Below are positions 6,071 through 6,772 of a DNA stretch of 6,772 bases, piece by piece (position 1 is the first letter of the stretch; each line of letters begins with the position of its first letter). Location of the stretch: NCBI GenBank assembly GCA_019420545.1, contig JAHZGZ010000058.1, positions 1-6,772 on the forward strand. The letters are read 5' to 3'. Both the position numbers and the translations under genes were made by a program. This DNA comes from Bacteroidales bacterium. GTDB lineage: Bacteria; Bacteroidota; Bacteroidia; Bacteroidales; Muribaculaceae. The notes beneath the pieces were generated by a model. The model was not told the origin of the DNA, made no database searches, and saw only the letters and a program-made list of their open reading frames with translations.

Positions 6071-6187
6071 TTTTACAAGAAATTTTTATTTAATTTTCCA
6101 AAAATAATGTCAAATTTCACATAAACGGTTTAGAGTGCTTATGTTAAAAAATCCGGGTTCTTCCAACGTTCATAAATTGGCATGCAA

Positions 6188-6220
6188 ATTGATAGACATT
6201 TTAACCTTCATTAATTTTGC
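6188..6220 (+). promoter_or_regulatory. alternative upstream promoter of the TPR gene
   Basis: TAATTTTGC at 6212-6220 is a perfect TAnnTTTG match, with ATTG at 6188-6191 as a partial -33 box 20 bp upstream. Its TTTG is also the -33 box of the downstream promoter, so the two overlap in tandem. The downstream one is the better match. Confidence 0.3.
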
Positions 6221-6247
6221 GCTTACATATCAAACGACTATATTTGC
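6216..6247 (+). promoter_or_regulatory. Bacteroidota-type promoter of the TPR gene
   Basis: TTTG at 6216-6219 and TATATTTGC at 6239-6247, 19 bp apart, match the -33 and -7 consensus fully. Transcription should start near 6253, giving a leader of about 45 nt before the ATG at 6297. The leader is A-rich with no Shine-Dalgarno site. Confidence 0.75.
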
Positions 6248-6296
6248 ACAATAAATTGACAAGCGAACAATAACCAATAACCATACGTCATTTAAA

Positions 6297-6772
6297 ATGA
6301 AAAAAACAAGTATCTTAGGTCTGTGCCTTGTGGCCGCACTCTCCGTATCGGCCCAGAAGAGCCTCGTGAAAGAGGTTGAAGGAAAGGCCAAAGGCTTCAA
6401 CGCCGATTTTGCAGCGGCACGCAACATGCTAAAGCCCGCACTCACCAATCCTGAAACCGCCAACGACGTGCAGACATGGTACGTAGCCGGCACCATCGAA
6501 TACGGTGACTATGACAATCTTCTCGGAAAGAAAGCCGTAGGCCAGAATGTCGACGGCAAAACCATGGGTACCGACCTCCTGCTCGGATACGACTACTTCA
6601 TCAAAGCCCTTCCGATGGACTCGATAGTAGAGGTAGACAAAACAGGCGCTCCCAAACTCAACAAGGACGGCAGCAAGAAGATCAAGACCAAATACTCGAA
6701 AGATATGGTAAAGAAGATCGCCGCACACCATCAGGATTACGTGTCGGCCGGTCAATATCTTTGGGATGCCAA
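6297..6772 (+). CDS. secreted TPR-type protein, 3' end beyond the window
   Basis: 158 complete codons are visible from the ATG at 6297 and the frame is still open at the window edge. Residues 1-19 (MKKTSILGLCLVAALSVSA) are a signal peptide with predicted cleavage before Gln20; there is no lipobox. The mature part is helical and charged, with VKEVEGKAKGFNADFAAAR, NMLKPALTNPET and QTWYVAGTIEYGDYD, then YDYFIKALPMDS. This resembles the N-terminal part of a periplasmic TPR-containing protein conserved in Bacteroidales, in which helical repeats follow this opening; the repeats would lie mostly beyond the window. Its exact function is not known to me. It is divergent from the pilus operon, has its own strong promoter, and is probably an unrelated chromosomal neighbour. 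Codon use is balanced, near 50% GC, without signs of transfer. Confidence 0.85.
   Translation, partial: MKKTSILGLCLVAALSVSAQKSLVKEVEGKAKGFNADFAAARNMLKPALTNPETANDVQTWYVAGTIEYGDYDNLLGKKAVGQNVDGKTMGTDLLLGYDYFIKALPMDSIVEVDKTGAPKLNKDGSKKIKTKYSKDMVKKIAAHHQDYVSAGQYLWDA

Larger units (their letters stand above)
5873..6296. other. AT-rich divergent intergenic region
   Basis: 424 bp between the start of the leftward pilus operon and the rightward TPR gene. The left part (5873 to about 6020) is the probable transcribed leader of the operon, with a small ORF and a 12-bp direct repeat. The centre (6016-6070) holds the operon promoter and two inverted repeats. From 6071 to 6187 I see only AT-rich DNA with short palindromes such as TAAACGGTTTA (6122-6132). 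The right end holds the promoters of the TPR gene. No tRNA or known riboswitch is recognisable. Confidence 0.7.

Noticed and set aside
6047..6074. Hairpin followed by five T as a plus-strand terminator
   Set aside because: No plus-strand gene ends upstream of it; an operator at the leftward promoter explains its place better.
6099..6106. Second leftward -7-like element TATTTTTG
   Set aside because: It lacks a -33 box at the right spacing; the element at 6026-6033 has a matching -33 box and is preferred.
5856..6107. 83-codon plus-strand ORF running across the operon leader
   Set aside because: It starts within the antisense of the OmpA-like gene, crosses the predicted operon promoter, shows no domain or signal, and has composition like the surrounding AT-rich DNA.
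6230..6755. Minus-strand ORFs of 88 and 108 codons opposite the TPR gene
   Set aside because: They are antisense to a gene with a clear signal peptide and promoter, and they show no recognisable family pattern.

Overview
The window looks like chromosomal DNA from a member of the Bacteroidales, possibly Muribaculaceae or a close relative. The support is the promoter type (TTTG, then about 19-20 bp, then TAnnTTTG), the lack of Shine-Dalgarno sites, lipoprotein signals followed by acidic residues, and fimbrillin, DUF5119 and DUF3575 families that are typical of this order. The family assignment below order level is inference.

About 85% of the window is one leftward (minus-strand) operon that I read as a type V (Mfa1/FimA-like) pilus locus. 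From its promoter near 6026-6057 it runs: a leader of about 150 nt containing a 21-codon small ORF; a membrane-anchored OmpA-like protein (5872-5069); a DUF3575 beta-barrel-like protein (5126-4539); a DUF5119 lipoprotein (4542-3514); a fimbrillin-family lipoprotein, probably the main pilus subunit (3457-2399); and a large 723-residue fimbrillin with extra C-terminal domains, probably a tip adhesin (2310-139). The known biology of type V pili (lipoprotein precursors, arginine-directed trimming on the surface, strand-exchange polymerisation, separate anchor and tip subunits) fits this order. No regulator, protease or integrase gene is present.

The most notable point is at the first two genes. 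The DUF3575 frame has no ATG or GTG start and no signal peptide. It is joined to the OmpA-like frame through a run of seven C (5105-5111) that is phased exactly as a -1 slippery heptamer in the OmpA-like frame. A -1 shift, or one extra C, gives a single 444-residue protein of anchor, OmpA-like domain, repeated linker and DUF3575. This may be programmed frameshifting, phase variation by tract-length change, a decaying gene or a sequencing error; the sequence alone cannot decide.

Other structure includes two inverted repeats placed on the operon promoter, a 12-bp GC-rich hairpin between the main subunit gene and the tip gene, a perfect 22-bp tandem duplication across the tip gene's start codon, and a sharp drop in GC in the 3' third of the tip gene that suggests domain replacement. 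To the right, after an AT-rich divergent intergenic region (5873-6296), a rightward gene with a strong Bacteroides-type promoter encodes a secreted TPR-type protein cut by the window edge.
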